A stretch of DNA of 64,000 nt from Sphingobacterium griseoflavum (GCF_014653155.1 NZ_BNAF01000004.1:281351-345350), one strand, 5' to 3'; positions 7,232 through 15,542 are shown, counted from the first letter of the stretch. Numbers and translations: made by a program. Notes: a model not told the origin generated them from the letters alone.

Positions 7232-8890
7232 CTAATACATCAACGCCCCAGAAACATTCCAAAAACTGAAACTGCTCCCTTCTGGTTCGCCTTGCGGAAT
7301 TTGCACCCGGATGGTATGCTTACCGGATTTCAAATCTCCTAAATTAATGTAAGTAGGTGTGGTGATGGTCCCGGGGCACCAGTTTGACCGACTGAGATCG
7401 GAAGAGGAAAGACCGTTTTGGAAGTTTCCGGACACGGGATTGTAGAGCCTGTAAGATCCGCAGTCAGTACGCCAAGGTGTAAAGCGAAAGGCTAGCGTCC
7501 CATCGAGGTAGATGCTATTTTCCTTGGGCACAAACTCATCCCCATTTCCCCAGCCGCCATGTCCCGTGGTGATATAGCGTAGCTGTACATTCTCGGCATC
7601 ATTGGGTAGCACAAACGATACTTCTAATCCTTTTTCCTCACGGAAGAAACGCGCGTAAGGCTGTCCGCCCATTTCCATGACGTTGGTCGTATTGAAAACA
7701 GACATCACGTTCGGGTAATCGGTTTTCGAATTGCCGGGGTGTATGGTCAATTCCACGCTCACGTGGTGACCACCTTTGTCGTAGTTGCCGATATAGGTGC
7801 CAATATATACCTCTTTGCCGTCCATCACGCGCAAAAAGTCAGATATATCCTGTCGATAGATAACCGAGTCTTGCCAGGTTTTGCCCTTCAGCGTCAAGCG
7901 ATCGTTGAAGTGTGAAACACCAAAGGGCGTAAAAAAACGCATCAGTTCATAAATGGGCGAGAAACCTTCGGTGCGCGCCATGCCGGGATAGTTTTCGCCA
8001 TCACCGTTGCTGTACAGCGGAAGCGTTTGCATACCTTTTTGCATGCCATCCAAAAAGCTTTGCGCTTGATCTTCCGCAATCAGGAATACCGAGCCTGTCC
8101 GGTCGTAAGCATCCCCGTTGGATTTTTCGATCAGCTGTACAAAAGCCTGGCTACCTTTGTCGAGCTTGGGGATTTTAACTTTCTTGAGAATGACCGTCCC
8201 GCTGGCGAAGCGCAAAATGCTATCTGATTTTGCTTGATCGGAGAAGTTGATCTGCTCGTTTTGAAACACGGGGATCCGTATGAACCTACTTTTCCATACT
8301 TCGTCTTGATAGGTGAGGGCATCCACCGTTTTTCCAAATTGGCGGAATGCGACATTGCTGGGGATATGTGGTATTTTTTCCAGCTTGGTCGCGGTAATTT
8401 TTGAATTGCCATTGCGCACATATTCCAGCACCAGTCCCAAATTTTGTCCCAGTTCGTTCGGTGCACCCTTCACCTTCAGGTCGTTGGTATACCAAATCTC
8501 GATGCTGTTGGAGTTAACGGATGTGGTTGCTTTCTTACAGGTGTAGCCCAAGATCTTCTTGGTCTCGTCGGTCAGGGCCAAGGTATTGCGGTTTAATATG
8601 GCGCTGTCTAATGTCGCAAGCTCGTTGTCCGCGGAGAAATTTGTGAGGCGGTAGTAGGCTGAAGGCTGCTTGCGGTCTACAAAGAACGTTTCATAAGGAT
8701 AGCGCGCGCTGGACTGCGTGGCTTTCTCGGAGGTGATCACCGTTTGCTCGGCATTGGTAAATACCAAGAGCGGATCTTCGTTCGGGGTAACCTTATCGTT
8801 ATAGCTGCGTTGGTAGGTAATTTTGTAGGCTTGTGCAAAGAGTCCCATTGTTGTCAATAAAAGGGAAAGCGAAAGGAGGAATTTTCTCAT
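7232..8890 (-). CDS. secreted PNGase F-like peptide:N-glycanase with N-terminal GLPGLI-like domain
   Basis: The 552-residue protein has a signal peptide (1-19, ending LFAQ). Residues about 22-170 resemble the GLPGLI family (YKITY start, GYTCKKA, IWYTNDL). The rest matches peptide-N4-(N-acetyl-glucosaminyl)asparagine amidase F, which releases N-glycans from glycoproteins outside the cell. By eye, DAYDR (about 261-265) aligns with DEWDR of PNGase F, which holds catalytic Asp60. GWGNGDEFVPK aligns with the segment holding Glu206, and SNWCPG with the GWCPG loop. I could not see a clear Glu118 counterpart. PNGase F is about 314 residues when mature, so this is a longer variant with an added N-terminal domain. 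It is a single gene with no PUL beside it. Activity is inferred. Confidence 0.82.
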   Translation of the reverse strand: MRKFLLSLSLLLTTMGLFAQAYKITYQRSYNDKVTPNEDPLLVFTNAEQTVITSEKATQSSARYPYETFFVDRKQPSAYYRLTNFSADNELATLDSAILNRNTLALTDETKKILGYTCKKATTSVNSNSIEIWYTNDLKVKGAPNELGQNLGLVLEYVRNGNSKITATKLEKIPHIPSNVAFRQFGKTVDALTYQDEVWKSRFIRIPVFQNEQINFSDQAKSDSILRFASGTVILKKVKIPKLDKGSQAFVQLIEKSNGDAYDRTGSVFLIAEDQAQSFLDGMQKGMQTLPLYSNGDGENYPGMARTEGFSPIYELMRFFTPFGVSHFNDRLTLKGKTWQDSVIYRQDISDFLRVMDGKEVYIGTYIGNYDKGGHHVSVELTIHPGNSKTDYPNVMSVFNTTNVMEMGGQPYARFFREEKGLEVSFVLPNDAENVQLRYITTGHGGWGNGDEFVPKENSIYLDGTLAFRFTPWRTDCGSYRLYNPVSGNFQNGLSSSDLSRSNWCPGTITTPTYINLGDLKSGKHTIRVQIPQGEPEGSSFSFWNVSGALMY

Positions 8891-8940
8891 ACTGATTGTC
8901 TGTTATTAACGCTGTAAATACGCTTCTTCCCGCCAAAAAT

Positions 8941-8970
8941 AAAAAAAAGGCAGTAGAAATTTCTACTGCC
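8941..8970 (-). terminator. intrinsic terminator after fabV
   Basis: GGCAGTAGAAA and TTTCTACTGCC (8949-8970) form a perfect 11-bp stem. Read on the minus strand it is followed by a run of eight T (8948-8941), the classical Rho-independent layout, 25 bp beyond the fabV stop. Confidence 0.9.
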
Positions 8971-8994
8971 TCGTCGCTTTATATAAAAAATAAA

Positions 8995-10194
8995 TTATTC
9001 GGTTATACTCGGTACGCGCACAACTTCATTCGTTTCAGCCTCGTAATCGACTTCATCCAAATTAAAGCCAAATAGGTTGAAGAAGTCGTTGCGGTATCCG
9101 GCAATGTCGGAGATTTCTTCCAAGTTTTCCGTTGTCGCCTGTTCCCACAATGCGGCTACTTCAGCTTGTACATCTTCACGCATTTCCAAATCGTCAACGC
9201 GAATTCTGCCTTTTTCGTCCAGTGCAGGGGCTGATCCGCTGTATAGACGTTCTGCGAAAAGACGTTGCATCTGCTCTATCGTTCCTTCATGTATGCCTTT
9301 TTCTTTCATTACTTTGTAGAGCAAGGAGATATAAAGGGGAACAACTGGTATAGCCGAACTGGATTGGGTAACCAAAGCCTTGTTCACCGAAACATAACTG
9401 ATACCGTGTAAGTCTTTCAAGAGCTCATTCAGGAATGGCACAGTACCTTCTAAGTCATCTTTCGCTTTTCCAATGGTTCCGTTGCGGTAGATCGGGTACG
9501 TAAGCTCAGGGCCTATGTACGAATAGGCGACCGTTTTTACACCTTCGGCCAGCACATTGGCAGCCTTTAGTTCTTCGATCCAAAATTTCCAATCTTCGCC
9601 ACCCATGACGGCAACGGTATTATTGATATCGTCTTCGCTTTCTACGGGCTGGATGGAGATATCGGATATGACACCCGAATGAAAATCTACGGTTTTATTG
9701 GTGAACGGCTGTCCGATCGGCTTTAACACCGAAGCATGGGCCACACCTGTTTTGGGGTGTGTACGGCGTGGAGAGGCTAGAGAATAGACCACGAGGTCTA
9801 CCTGTCCGAGGTCTTTCTTGATCAACTCAATGGCCTGTTTCTTCACCTCATCGGAGAATGCGTCGCCATTGATGCTTTTTGCGTACAAGCCCGCTTCCGT
9901 AGCTTGCTGTTCAAAAGCGGCGCTGTTGTACCAACCTGCTGTTCCGGGTTTGCCTGGCGCCGCAGGCTTTTCAAAGAACACCCCGATAGTCGCTGCCTGG
10001 GAACCGAAGGCAGCTGTAATGCGTGAAGCTAGACCGAAACCCGTCGACGCACCAATTACCAAAACTTTTTTGGGACCATCTTTGATCTCGCCTTTTGACT
10101 TTACGTAGTCTATCTGTTGTTTAACATGTTCTGCCGTACCTTCAGGGTGTGACGTCAAGCAGATAAAACCTCTTACACGTGGTTGTATGATCAT
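8995..10194 (-). CDS. fabV: FabV-type trans-2-enoyl-CoA/ACP reductase
   Basis: The 399-residue protein is full length for FabV, the NADH-dependent enoyl reductase that completes each cycle of fatty-acid elongation and is insensitive to triclosan. Visible are the N-terminal RGFICLTSHPEG, the nucleotide loop GASTGFGLASRI (about residues 48-59), YSLASPRRTHPKTG, and the Y-x8-K active site in TYPIYRNGTIGKAK (about 235-250). It acts in the cytoplasm. The ATG at 10194 starts right at the conserved N-terminus. It is a single gene closed by an intrinsic terminator; neighbours are unrelated in function. Confidence 0.95.
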   Translation of the reverse strand: MIIQPRVRGFICLTSHPEGTAEHVKQQIDYVKSKGEIKDGPKKVLVIGASTGFGLASRITAAFGSQAATIGVFFEKPAAPGKPGTAGWYNSAAFEQQATEAGLYAKSINGDAFSDEVKKQAIELIKKDLGQVDLVVYSLASPRRTHPKTGVAHASVLKPIGQPFTNKTVDFHSGVISDISIQPVESEDDINNTVAVMGGEDWKFWIEELKAANVLAEGVKTVAYSYIGPELTYPIYRNGTIGKAKDDLEGTVPFLNELLKDLHGISYVSVNKALVTQSSSAIPVVPLYISLLYKVMKEKGIHEGTIEQMQRLFAERLYSGSAPALDEKGRIRVDDLEMREDVQAEVAALWEQATTENLEEISDIAGYRNDFFNLFGFNLDEVDYEAETNEVVRVPSITE

Positions 10195-10266
10195 ATTATT
10201 TTTCTATCTATTCCAATTGAAGACGCAAATTAACTAAATTTAATAGAATAATCAGAACATCTCCGG

Positions 10267-10695
10267 TTATTTCAGTTCGATCGTTACGGTGTAGTCGCCG
10301 GTATATGGATTTTCCTGCATCAGGCTTTCGCTGATAACCAAGCGGTAGTTGCCGGTCTGCGCCAAGCTATCGTCAAACGTTTTCCCGAAGGGGCCATCCG
10401 CTTTGCCATCCGGCATAAAGAGCTGGTTGATCCGTATATTACCTGTACCTTCAACCGTCTGCAGACGGATATGTACCCGGGCAGGATGATCCAAAGCAAA
10501 TGTCAACGTATCCTTTTGCTGAGCGATTTTGCGGCGCTCAAAAATAATCGGACTGCTATTTTTAACCGCTTCATCCAGGCGTTCCAAGGATGTGCTGTCT
10601 TGTTTTGTCGTGATGGTCGTTGCAGACTCGGGATTGTGGCAGGCCCCCGCGAGCAGAAGCATGGCTGCCGAGAGATATAGCGTTATCTGTTTCAT
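10267..10695 (-). CDS. small predicted lipoprotein, function unknown
   Basis: The 142-residue product begins with a lipoprotein signal (MKQITLYLSAAMLLLAGAC; lipid-modified Cys at 19). Residues about 65-140 look like a small beta-sandwich of the bacterial pre-peptidase C-terminal type: HPARVHIRLQTVEG, then GNYRLVISE and YTGDYTVTIELK. I do not recognise a named family. The gene follows asnA on the same strand, and its start codon directly abuts the T-run of the asnA terminator, whose stem supplies the only Shine-Dalgarno-like AAGG. Read-through from asnA is therefore a possible source of expression. Confidence 0.65.
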   Translation of the reverse strand: MKQITLYLSAAMLLLAGACHNPESATTITTKQDSTSLERLDEAVKNSSPIIFERRKIAQQKDTLTFALDHPARVHIRLQTVEGTGNIRINQLFMPDGKADGPFGKTFDDSLAQTGNYRLVISESLMQENPYTGDYTVTIELK

Positions 10696-10725
10696 AAAAA
10701 AACCTTTCGTTGTATAAACGAAAGG
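10696..10725 (-). terminator. asnA terminator that overlaps the ribosome-binding region of the next gene
   Basis: CCTTTCGTT (10703-10711) and AACGAAAGG (10717-10725) pair over 9 bp with loop GTATA. On the minus strand seven T follow (10702-10696) and the next base begins the ATG of the lipoprotein gene. The descending arm GAAAGG sits about 7 nt before that ATG. Confidence 0.85.
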
Positions 10726-10753
10726 CTACCTGTTTTGTTTGCACGAAATAGTT

Positions 10754-11758
10754 TTAGAGCAGATGAACGGCCTGTGTGGCCAAGAGGCGTCTTTGCTCTT
10801 CGTTCCAGATGCTTACCTGTACCTCGCCTATATGAGCTTTCTTTAGCATGAACATGCACACGCGCGACTGCCCAATGCCTCCGCCAATGGATTCCGGCAG
10901 CTTGTCGTCCAACAGCATCCGATGGAAGGAGAGCGCCGCGCGGTCGCTGCTATTACGCACCTGCAGCTGGTGCAACAGGGCAGCTTTGTTGACACGGATA
11001 CCCATCGACGACAACTCAAAAGCTGCGTGCAGGATCGGATTCCATACCACAATATCGCCGTTAAGGCCTTTATAACCGGTCTCGTTATCCGTACTCCAAT
11101 CGTCGTAATCAGCTGCTCGGCCGTCGTGTGGAAAACCGTTGCTCAGCACGCCCCCGATGCCGTGGATAAACACGGCGCCATAAGCTTTGGCAATGGCATG
11201 TTCACGCTCCTTGGGTGTTAAATCGGGGTAGGTAAGAAGCAGTTCTTCCGCAGAAACAAAATGGATTTCCGGCGGTAATACGGCCGCTATTTCGGGGTAT
11301 TTTTGCGCAACTTCTTGTTCTGTGGCATATAGCGCTTGATAAATCTGTAGCACCGTTTCCTTCAGGTAGGCCAACGTACGGTCAGCGGCATCAATATGCT
11401 TTTCCCAATCCCATTGATCGACGTAAATGGAGTGTATAGGCGTGTAATCCTCGTCGGGTCGTAATGCCCGCATATCGGTCAAAATGCCTTCTCCTTTTTC
11501 GATTTCCAATTCCTGCAGACGAACGCGTTTCCACTTGGCGAGCGAGTGCACCACCACGGCGCGTTGCTCGTTCAACGATTTAATCGGAAATGCAACAGGC
11601 CGCTCAATGCCATTGAGGTCGTCGTTGATACCCGTGCCGTCCAACACCACCAACGGCGATGATACCGGTATTAGGTTTAATGTTTCTTTTAGTTTATGCG
11701 AAAAGGTTTCCTTGACAAACGTGATCGCTTGCTCCGTTTTCAATAAATTACGTCCCAT
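10754..11758 (-). CDS. asnA: aspartate--ammonia ligase AsnA
   Basis: The product, 334 residues from ATG 11758, is the ammonia-dependent asparagine synthetase that forms asparagine from aspartate, NH3 and ATP through a tRNA-synthetase-like fold. Characteristic stretches are KTEQAITFVKETFSHKL near the start, HSIYVDQWDWEKHI (about 130), FIHGIGGVLSNG, and GGGIGQSRVCMFML near the C-terminus. Length matches E. coli AsnA at about 330. A TTG at 11782 would add eight residues, but the family begins a few residues before KTEQAI, so ATG 11758 is chosen. It has its own terminator. Confidence 0.95.
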   Translation of the reverse strand: MGRNLLKTEQAITFVKETFSHKLKETLNLIPVSSPLVVLDGTGINDDLNGIERPVAFPIKSLNEQRAVVVHSLAKWKRVRLQELEIEKGEGILTDMRALRPDEDYTPIHSIYVDQWDWEKHIDAADRTLAYLKETVLQIYQALYATEQEVAQKYPEIAAVLPPEIHFVSAEELLLTYPDLTPKEREHAIAKAYGAVFIHGIGGVLSNGFPHDGRAADYDDWSTDNETGYKGLNGDIVVWNPILHAAFELSSMGIRVNKAALLHQLQVRNSSDRAALSFHRMLLDDKLPESIGGGIGQSRVCMFMLKKAHIGEVQVSIWNEEQRRLLATQAVHLL

Positions 11759-11875
11759 AGTGTTATCCTCAACATAAGACAATCAGTTGGTTCGTCTGAT
11801 TGTTATTTTTGTAAAATTAAGACGTAAATGTAATGAAATTATTAAGTTTATTGGGATTATTGTTGGCTATTTATA

Positions 11876-11905
11876 GAAAAAGGCCCTGTCTTTTCGAGAG
11901 GACCT
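11876..11905 (-). terminator. terminator after the IscA-like gene
   Basis: On the minus strand AGGTCCT and AGGGCCT (11905-11899 and 11887-11881) pair over 7 bp, with one G-T pair and a short inner extension, followed by TTTTC. It lies 30 bp past the IscA-like stop. Confidence 0.7.
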
Positions 11906-11934
11906 TTCTTGCGTAAATGTTTTTGGCGTTAACC

Positions 11935-12261
11935 TTATACCGAAAAACTTTCGCCACAGGCACAAGTACGGCTCGCGTTCGGATTGTGAAATTCAAACCC
12001 CTTTCCGCCCAGGCCATCGGAATAATCGAGCTCTGTGCCGGCAAGGTACAAATAGGACTTAATGTCCAAGCATATTTTTACGCCCTTATCTTCGCAAAAT
12101 TGATCGCCCTTTTTTTCTTCGTTATCGAAATTCAGTTTGTACGAAAGACCCGAACATCCGCCGCTCTCAACGGCCACACGTACGAAGTAATTGCTATCGT
12201 ATTGCTCGTCCTGCATAATTTGCGCTATGCGTTGCTTTGCCTTATCTGTGATCGTTACCAT
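11935..12261 (-). CDS. HesB/IscA/SufA-family iron-sulfur cluster assembly protein
   Basis: The 108-residue protein has the three conserved cysteines of A-type carriers: VESGGCSGLSY (about residue 36) and SRTCACGESFSV at the C-terminus (about 101 and 103). A-type carriers take Fe-S clusters from a scaffold and pass them to apo-enzymes in the cytoplasm. It lies 93 bp downstream of a cysteine desulfurase on the same strand, the enzyme that supplies sulfur for clusters, so a shared transcript and pathway are likely. Whether it is SufA-, IscA- or ErpA-like cannot be decided from the sequence alone. Confidence 0.92.
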   Translation of the reverse strand: MVTITDKAKQRIAQIMQDEQYDSNYFVRVAVESGGCSGLSYKLNFDNEEKKGDQFCEDKGVKICLDIKSYLYLAGTELDYSDGLGGKGFEFHNPNASRTCACGESFSV

Positions 12262-12354
12262 ATCTTCAATTTGTTAAGTTGTATTGCCACCATACAAAAT
12301 ACGTTAATATCAGCTGTAGTTGCAAGCCTATTGGGTTATCCTAGTGTAAAAAAA

Positions 12355-13527
12355 CTAATCGATCAGCCCATCTTTAAATAGTTTCCATACCGGGGATAAC
12401 GTGCGTATCTGTTCGACGGTGTGCACCAATTCATCGATGGCGCTGCTGATTTCGCTCTGTTCGGTAAACTTGCTCAGGCTAAAGCGCACGCTGCTAAAGG
12501 CATCCTCGTCAGACACCTGCATGGCTTTCAGCACGTGCGACGGATCCAAGAGCCCGGAAGCGCAAGCCGAACCGGTGGATAGCGCCACATCGGGTAGGCT
12601 TGTCATCAGTTCGGCAGATTTAATATGTCGGAAAGCGATAAAGCTGGTGTTGTCTAGACGCTTGGCTTTCGAGCCGTGCACAAAGGTCTGCGGTATGCGC
12701 GCTAAAACTTCCCGTTCCAGCAAGTCGCGGTAGTTTCGGATGTGGGGCTGTTGTTTCGCGATGTCCAATGCTTTACCGCAGCCTACGATATTTGCTACTT
12801 GGAGTGTGCCGCCCCGCAGTCCCTGTTCCTGTTTGCCTCCGCTGATCAAGGCTGGAATCTGTATGGGTTTACTCTTCCGGCGAATATACAATATGCCCAC
12901 ACCCTTTGGTCCGTGAAACTTGTGTGCGCTAAATGTCAGGATATCGATGGGCGTCGTTTCCAGGTTGAGGTCTTGCTTGCCCACATATTGGGTGGCGTCG
13001 CAGAAATAAAGCACGTCTTTACGTCGGCACAGTGCGGCAATCTCGTCGACGGGATGGATAACGCCCGACTCGTTGTTGGCCGCCATAATCGATACTAGGA
13101 TGGTGTCGGCTCGTATGCTGTCTTCCAGCAACTGCAAGTCTATCTGCCCGTGCTCATCCACCGGTAGGTAGGTAATCTCTACGCCGCGCTTTTCCAAAAT
13201 GGCGCAGGTACTCAGCACGGCTTTGTGTTCGGTGCGGCAGGTAATGATATGCTGGCCTTTTCTCCGGTAGGCTTCCGCCACACCCCGCAGCACCATGTTG
13301 ATGCCTTCTGTGGCGCCGGAGACGAAAAATATTTCGTTTGTTCTGCAGGATAATTTGTTTGCTACCTGTTGGCGCGCAACTTCGATTGCTTGGTTTGCTT
13401 CACGCCCCATCCGATGTTGTACACTCGACGCATTGCCGTAAGATTCTTGTAAGTAAGGGAGCATGCTCTCCAGTACCGCTGGATCGATTTTACTGGTGGC
13501 GTTGTTATCCAAATATATCCAAGACAT
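12355..13527 (-). CDS. cysteine desulfurase (NifS/IscS family)
   Basis: This 390-residue PLP enzyme should release sulfur from cysteine as an enzyme-bound persulfide for Fe-S clusters and thio-modified tRNA. It starts with the family's MSWIYLDNNATS. The PLP lysine lies in TFSAHKFHGPKGVG (about 205) and the catalytic cysteine in STGSACASGLLDPSHVLKAM (about 325). The active-site loop is of the short IscS/NifS type. Together with the IscA-like gene downstream it forms a small cluster-assembly unit; scaffold genes (iscU, sufBCD) are not in this window. Confidence 0.92.
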   Translation of the reverse strand: MSWIYLDNNATSKIDPAVLESMLPYLQESYGNASSVQHRMGREANQAIEVARQQVANKLSCRTNEIFFVSGATEGINMVLRGVAEAYRRKGQHIITCRTEHKAVLSTCAILEKRGVEITYLPVDEHGQIDLQLLEDSIRADTILVSIMAANNESGVIHPVDEIAALCRRKDVLYFCDATQYVGKQDLNLETTPIDILTFSAHKFHGPKGVGILYIRRKSKPIQIPALISGGKQEQGLRGGTLQVANIVGCGKALDIAKQQPHIRNYRDLLEREVLARIPQTFVHGSKAKRLDNTSFIAFRHIKSAELMTSLPDVALSTGSACASGLLDPSHVLKAMQVSDEDAFSSVRFSLSKFTEQSEISSAIDELVHTVEQIRTLSPVWKLFKDGLID

Positions 13528-13593
13528 ACTTTAAAGATAGGCTAAAATTGCTAAAAACTGCCTAGATCTGCCAGATTATTTTATTTTTGTTTT

Positions 13594-14457
13594 ATGGAAA
13601 AATTTGAAAGTAGTATCGAGAAATTGGTGGATATGGTCATCCTAAAACTTCCTGCAATTGCCATGGCACTGGTCATCTTGGTGGTTGGTCGGTATTTGAT
13701 CGGGTTGACACTGCGGCTTATCGAACGTCGTTTTGAAAGGCGCGATGTCGATCGTTCCATCCGAAGTTTCTTGAGCAGTTTGATCAAGTTCTCGTTATAC
13801 TGCTTACTTTTTCTAACGGTTGCCAACACGATGGGGATACAGACCACCTCTTTCATTGCTGCACTTTCGGCCTTCGGCCTAGCGGTGGGCTTAGCCTTAC
13901 AGGGAAGTCTATCGAACTTCGCCGGCGGCGTGCTGATCTTGATGTTTCGCCCTTTCGAAGTGGGCGATTATATTTCCAGCAACAACGGATCAGAAGGGAC
14001 GGTGGATCGTATCGATATCCTGTATACCACCCTTGTCAGTGGCGACGGCATTAAAGTATTCAGTCCGAATGGCACCTTGGCCAACTCGGTGATCAAGAAC
14101 TTCACGAAGATTGTTTCCAGACGTTTTCAGTTTATCATCGGTATTTCCTACGATGATCATATCAAGGACGCGAAAGATACGATAATGGGAATAATCGAAT
14201 CGGATTCCCGCATCCTGATCAACCCGAAACCGGAGATTTTTGTCAGCGAACTGGCGGATAGCTCGGTAAACCTGACTATCCGGGGATGGGTAAACAAAGA
14301 GCAGTTTTGGGCAACTCATAACGAGTTGCAAGAACGCATCAAACTGGCCTTGGACGAAAGGGGGATTTCCATTCCTTATCCGCAAACGGAAATGCATATC
14401 AAATCGGATGGCACGATCCTCACGAGCTTGCCGAAGAAAGATCAATCTAGCGATTGA
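13594..14457 (+). CDS. small-conductance mechanosensitive channel, MscS family (copy 1)
   Basis: The 287-residue protein has three N-terminal membrane segments (about 18-40, 60-85, 92-115). The pore helix TM3 reads GLAVGLALQGSLSNFAGG, followed by RPFEVGDYI, both hallmarks of MscS. The C-terminal cytoplasmic domain ends in PYPQTEMHIKSDG. Such channels open under membrane tension after hypo-osmotic shock and release solutes. A second MscS gene of the same length lies at 18567. Divergent from the cysteine desulfurase. A tiny gene on the opposite strand overlaps its last 16 bases. Confidence 0.93.
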   Translation: MEKFESSIEKLVDMVILKLPAIAMALVILVVGRYLIGLTLRLIERRFERRDVDRSIRSFLSSLIKFSLYCLLFLTVANTMGIQTTSFIAALSAFGLAVGLALQGSLSNFAGGVLILMFRPFEVGDYISSNNGSEGTVDRIDILYTTLVSGDGIKVFSPNGTLANSVIKNFTKIVSRRFQFIIGISYDDHIKDAKDTIMGIIESDSRILINPKPEIFVSELADSSVNLTIRGWVNKEQFWATHNELQERIKLALDERGISIPYPQTEMHIKSDGTILTSLPKKDQSSD

Positions 14458-14588
14458 GTGAGTACATAGTAGCGGTAGGCCAGTATACCCTGTTGCCATT
14501 TGCTGAGCGTCGCCGGATCTTTGTCCGAAAGTTTTGGCAATGCGGCTTTGTTGATCTTGTTTAACAATTTAAAAAATGCTTTTTTCAT
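14442..14588 (-). CDS. 48-residue basic protein of a conserved-looking Bacteroidota type
   Basis: ATG at 14588 to TGA at 14442 encodes 48 residues: MKKAFFKLLNKINKAALPKL, then SDKDPATLSKWQQGILAYRY and YVLTQSLD. From memory, very similar small proteins with the order KxxLPxxxKKDPxxLxxxxxAIxxYRYYVL are common in Sphingobacteriaceae and are annotated as hypothetical. It is lysine-rich with one amphipathic segment and no signal peptide. It overlaps the 3' end of the convergent mscS copy 1 by 16 bp. No function is known to me. Confidence 0.6.
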   Translation of the reverse strand: MKKAFFKLLNKINKAALPKLSDKDPATLSKWQQGILAYRYYVLTQSLD

Positions 14589-14948
14589 ATGCTTCGTGCT
14601 TGGGTTCCTAAAAGGATAACAATTGGTAGCGAAGAAGGTTTTTTATCGGGATAGACAAGGTATGGGTATACATGTTAGTGATTTAATTCTGTATGCTGTT
14701 AGGCATAGGCATAAAAAACTGACGGGGACCCGATCGCCAATGGTGTTATGCTAATGTGATAATTTTCGATATGTTGCGTTTGTGTTTTTTCTTTGTTTGA
14801 ATTTTAGTATAAGGTGCTTCAATAAGTTGTATAAATATTTTCCGCCATTGGTTCTTGTATGATCATTTGGTCGACTAATCGATATATTTTTACAAGAACT
14901 AATTTCTAGGTGTTACCGCTATTTGCGGTTCTTTTTGGGTAGCAACTT
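14589..14948. other. intergenic, no gene recognised
   Basis: A-T rich spacer with no ORF of note and no tRNA-like cloverleaf on either strand. Its only clear structure is a short hairpin with a T-run at 14915-14936. Confidence 0.6.
14915..14936 (+). terminator. short terminator-like hairpin
   Basis: ACCGC-TATTT-GCGGT (14915-14929) followed by TCTTTTT. The stem is only 5 bp. No transcript is known that would end here on the plus strand, so an unrecognised small RNA or a remnant are both possible. Confidence 0.4.
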
Positions 14949-15542
14949 TTGTTGGTAAGAGCGCAAAAGAGCCCCCTGCTTGCGGAGGAATCCTTACCTG
15001 CTCTTAACAACAGGTCAGTTTTGTCATATGAAGTTGCTAAGTATTCACATGAAGATGTGAAACATTCATATGAAAATGTAGACCAATCACATGAAGATGT
15101 GAACCAATCAAATGAAGATGATAACGAATCACATGAAGATGCAGACCAATCACGTGAAGATGCTGACCAATCACGTGAAGATGTGGACCAATCACATGAA
15201 GATGTGAACCAATCACATGAAGATGTGAACCAATCAGGTGGAGATGTGAACCAATCACATGAAGCTATGGACCAATCAAATGAAGATGTTAACGAATCAG
15301 GTGGAGATGTGAACCAATCACATGAAGCTATGGACCAATCAAATGAAGATGTTAACGAATCACGTGTGTATGGGGCGCTTTCATTTGCCGAAATATCGTG
15401 TTTGGCGGCAATGGGCGAAGCCCAGACTTTCAGCTCCCATCATTACCGGAAATTGAACAGTTTATTCATACAAACGGCCACTTGCCCGAAATGCCAAAGG
15501 CTGCAGATGTGGAAGAAAATGGCCTTTCGTTGGGTGAAATGA
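14949..15542 (+). CDS. open frame through the 21-bp repeats (heptad-repeat protein), doubtful gene
   Basis: From a TTG at 14949 the frame stays open for 197 codons. Residues 26-137 are sixteen exact seven-residue repeats of the pattern SHEDVNQ, very rich in Asp, Glu, Asn, Gln, Ser and His. The tail after residue 138 is in a different frame from the recognisable C-terminal domain at 15398. There is no ATG start with a fitting leader; an ATG at 15028 (MKLLSIH) is in another frame and stops after ten codons. The frame is kept by the fixed 21-bp period, so its being open is weak evidence for coding. I regard it as either a degraded surface-protein gene or a chance ORF. Confidence 0.35.
   Translation: MLVRAQKSPLLAEESLPALNNRSVLSYEVAKYSHEDVKHSYENVDQSHEDVNQSNEDDNESHEDADQSREDADQSREDVDQSHEDVNQSHEDVNQSGGDVNQSHEAMDQSNEDVNESGGDVNQSHEAMDQSNEDVNESRVYGALSFAEISCLAAMGEAQTFSSHHYRKLNSLFIQTATCPKCQRLQMWKKMAFRWVK
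15024..15359 (+). repeat. array of sixteen 21-bp tandem repeats, most units with a small hairpin
   Basis: Sixteen units of exactly 21 bp with no insertion or deletion, consensus TCACATGAAGATGTGAACCAA. Many units contain the inverted repeat TCACAT-GAAG-ATGTGA. A higher-order 63-bp duplication (three units) covers the last six or so units: the block reading SGGDVNQ-SHEAMDQ-SNEDVNE occurs twice in succession. Units vary mainly by single substitutions. Confidence 0.93.

Noticed and set aside
13582..13589. TATTTTTG as a promoter for mscS copy 1
   Set aside because: Only 4 bp before the ATG and no TTG at the right distance upstream.
13990..14499. 169-codon ORF antisense to mscS copy 1
   Set aside because: Opposes conserved MscS residues and lacks any recognisable motif.
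15024..15359. CRISPR array
   Set aside because: The 21-bp units are contiguous with no spacers, and no cas gene is nearby.
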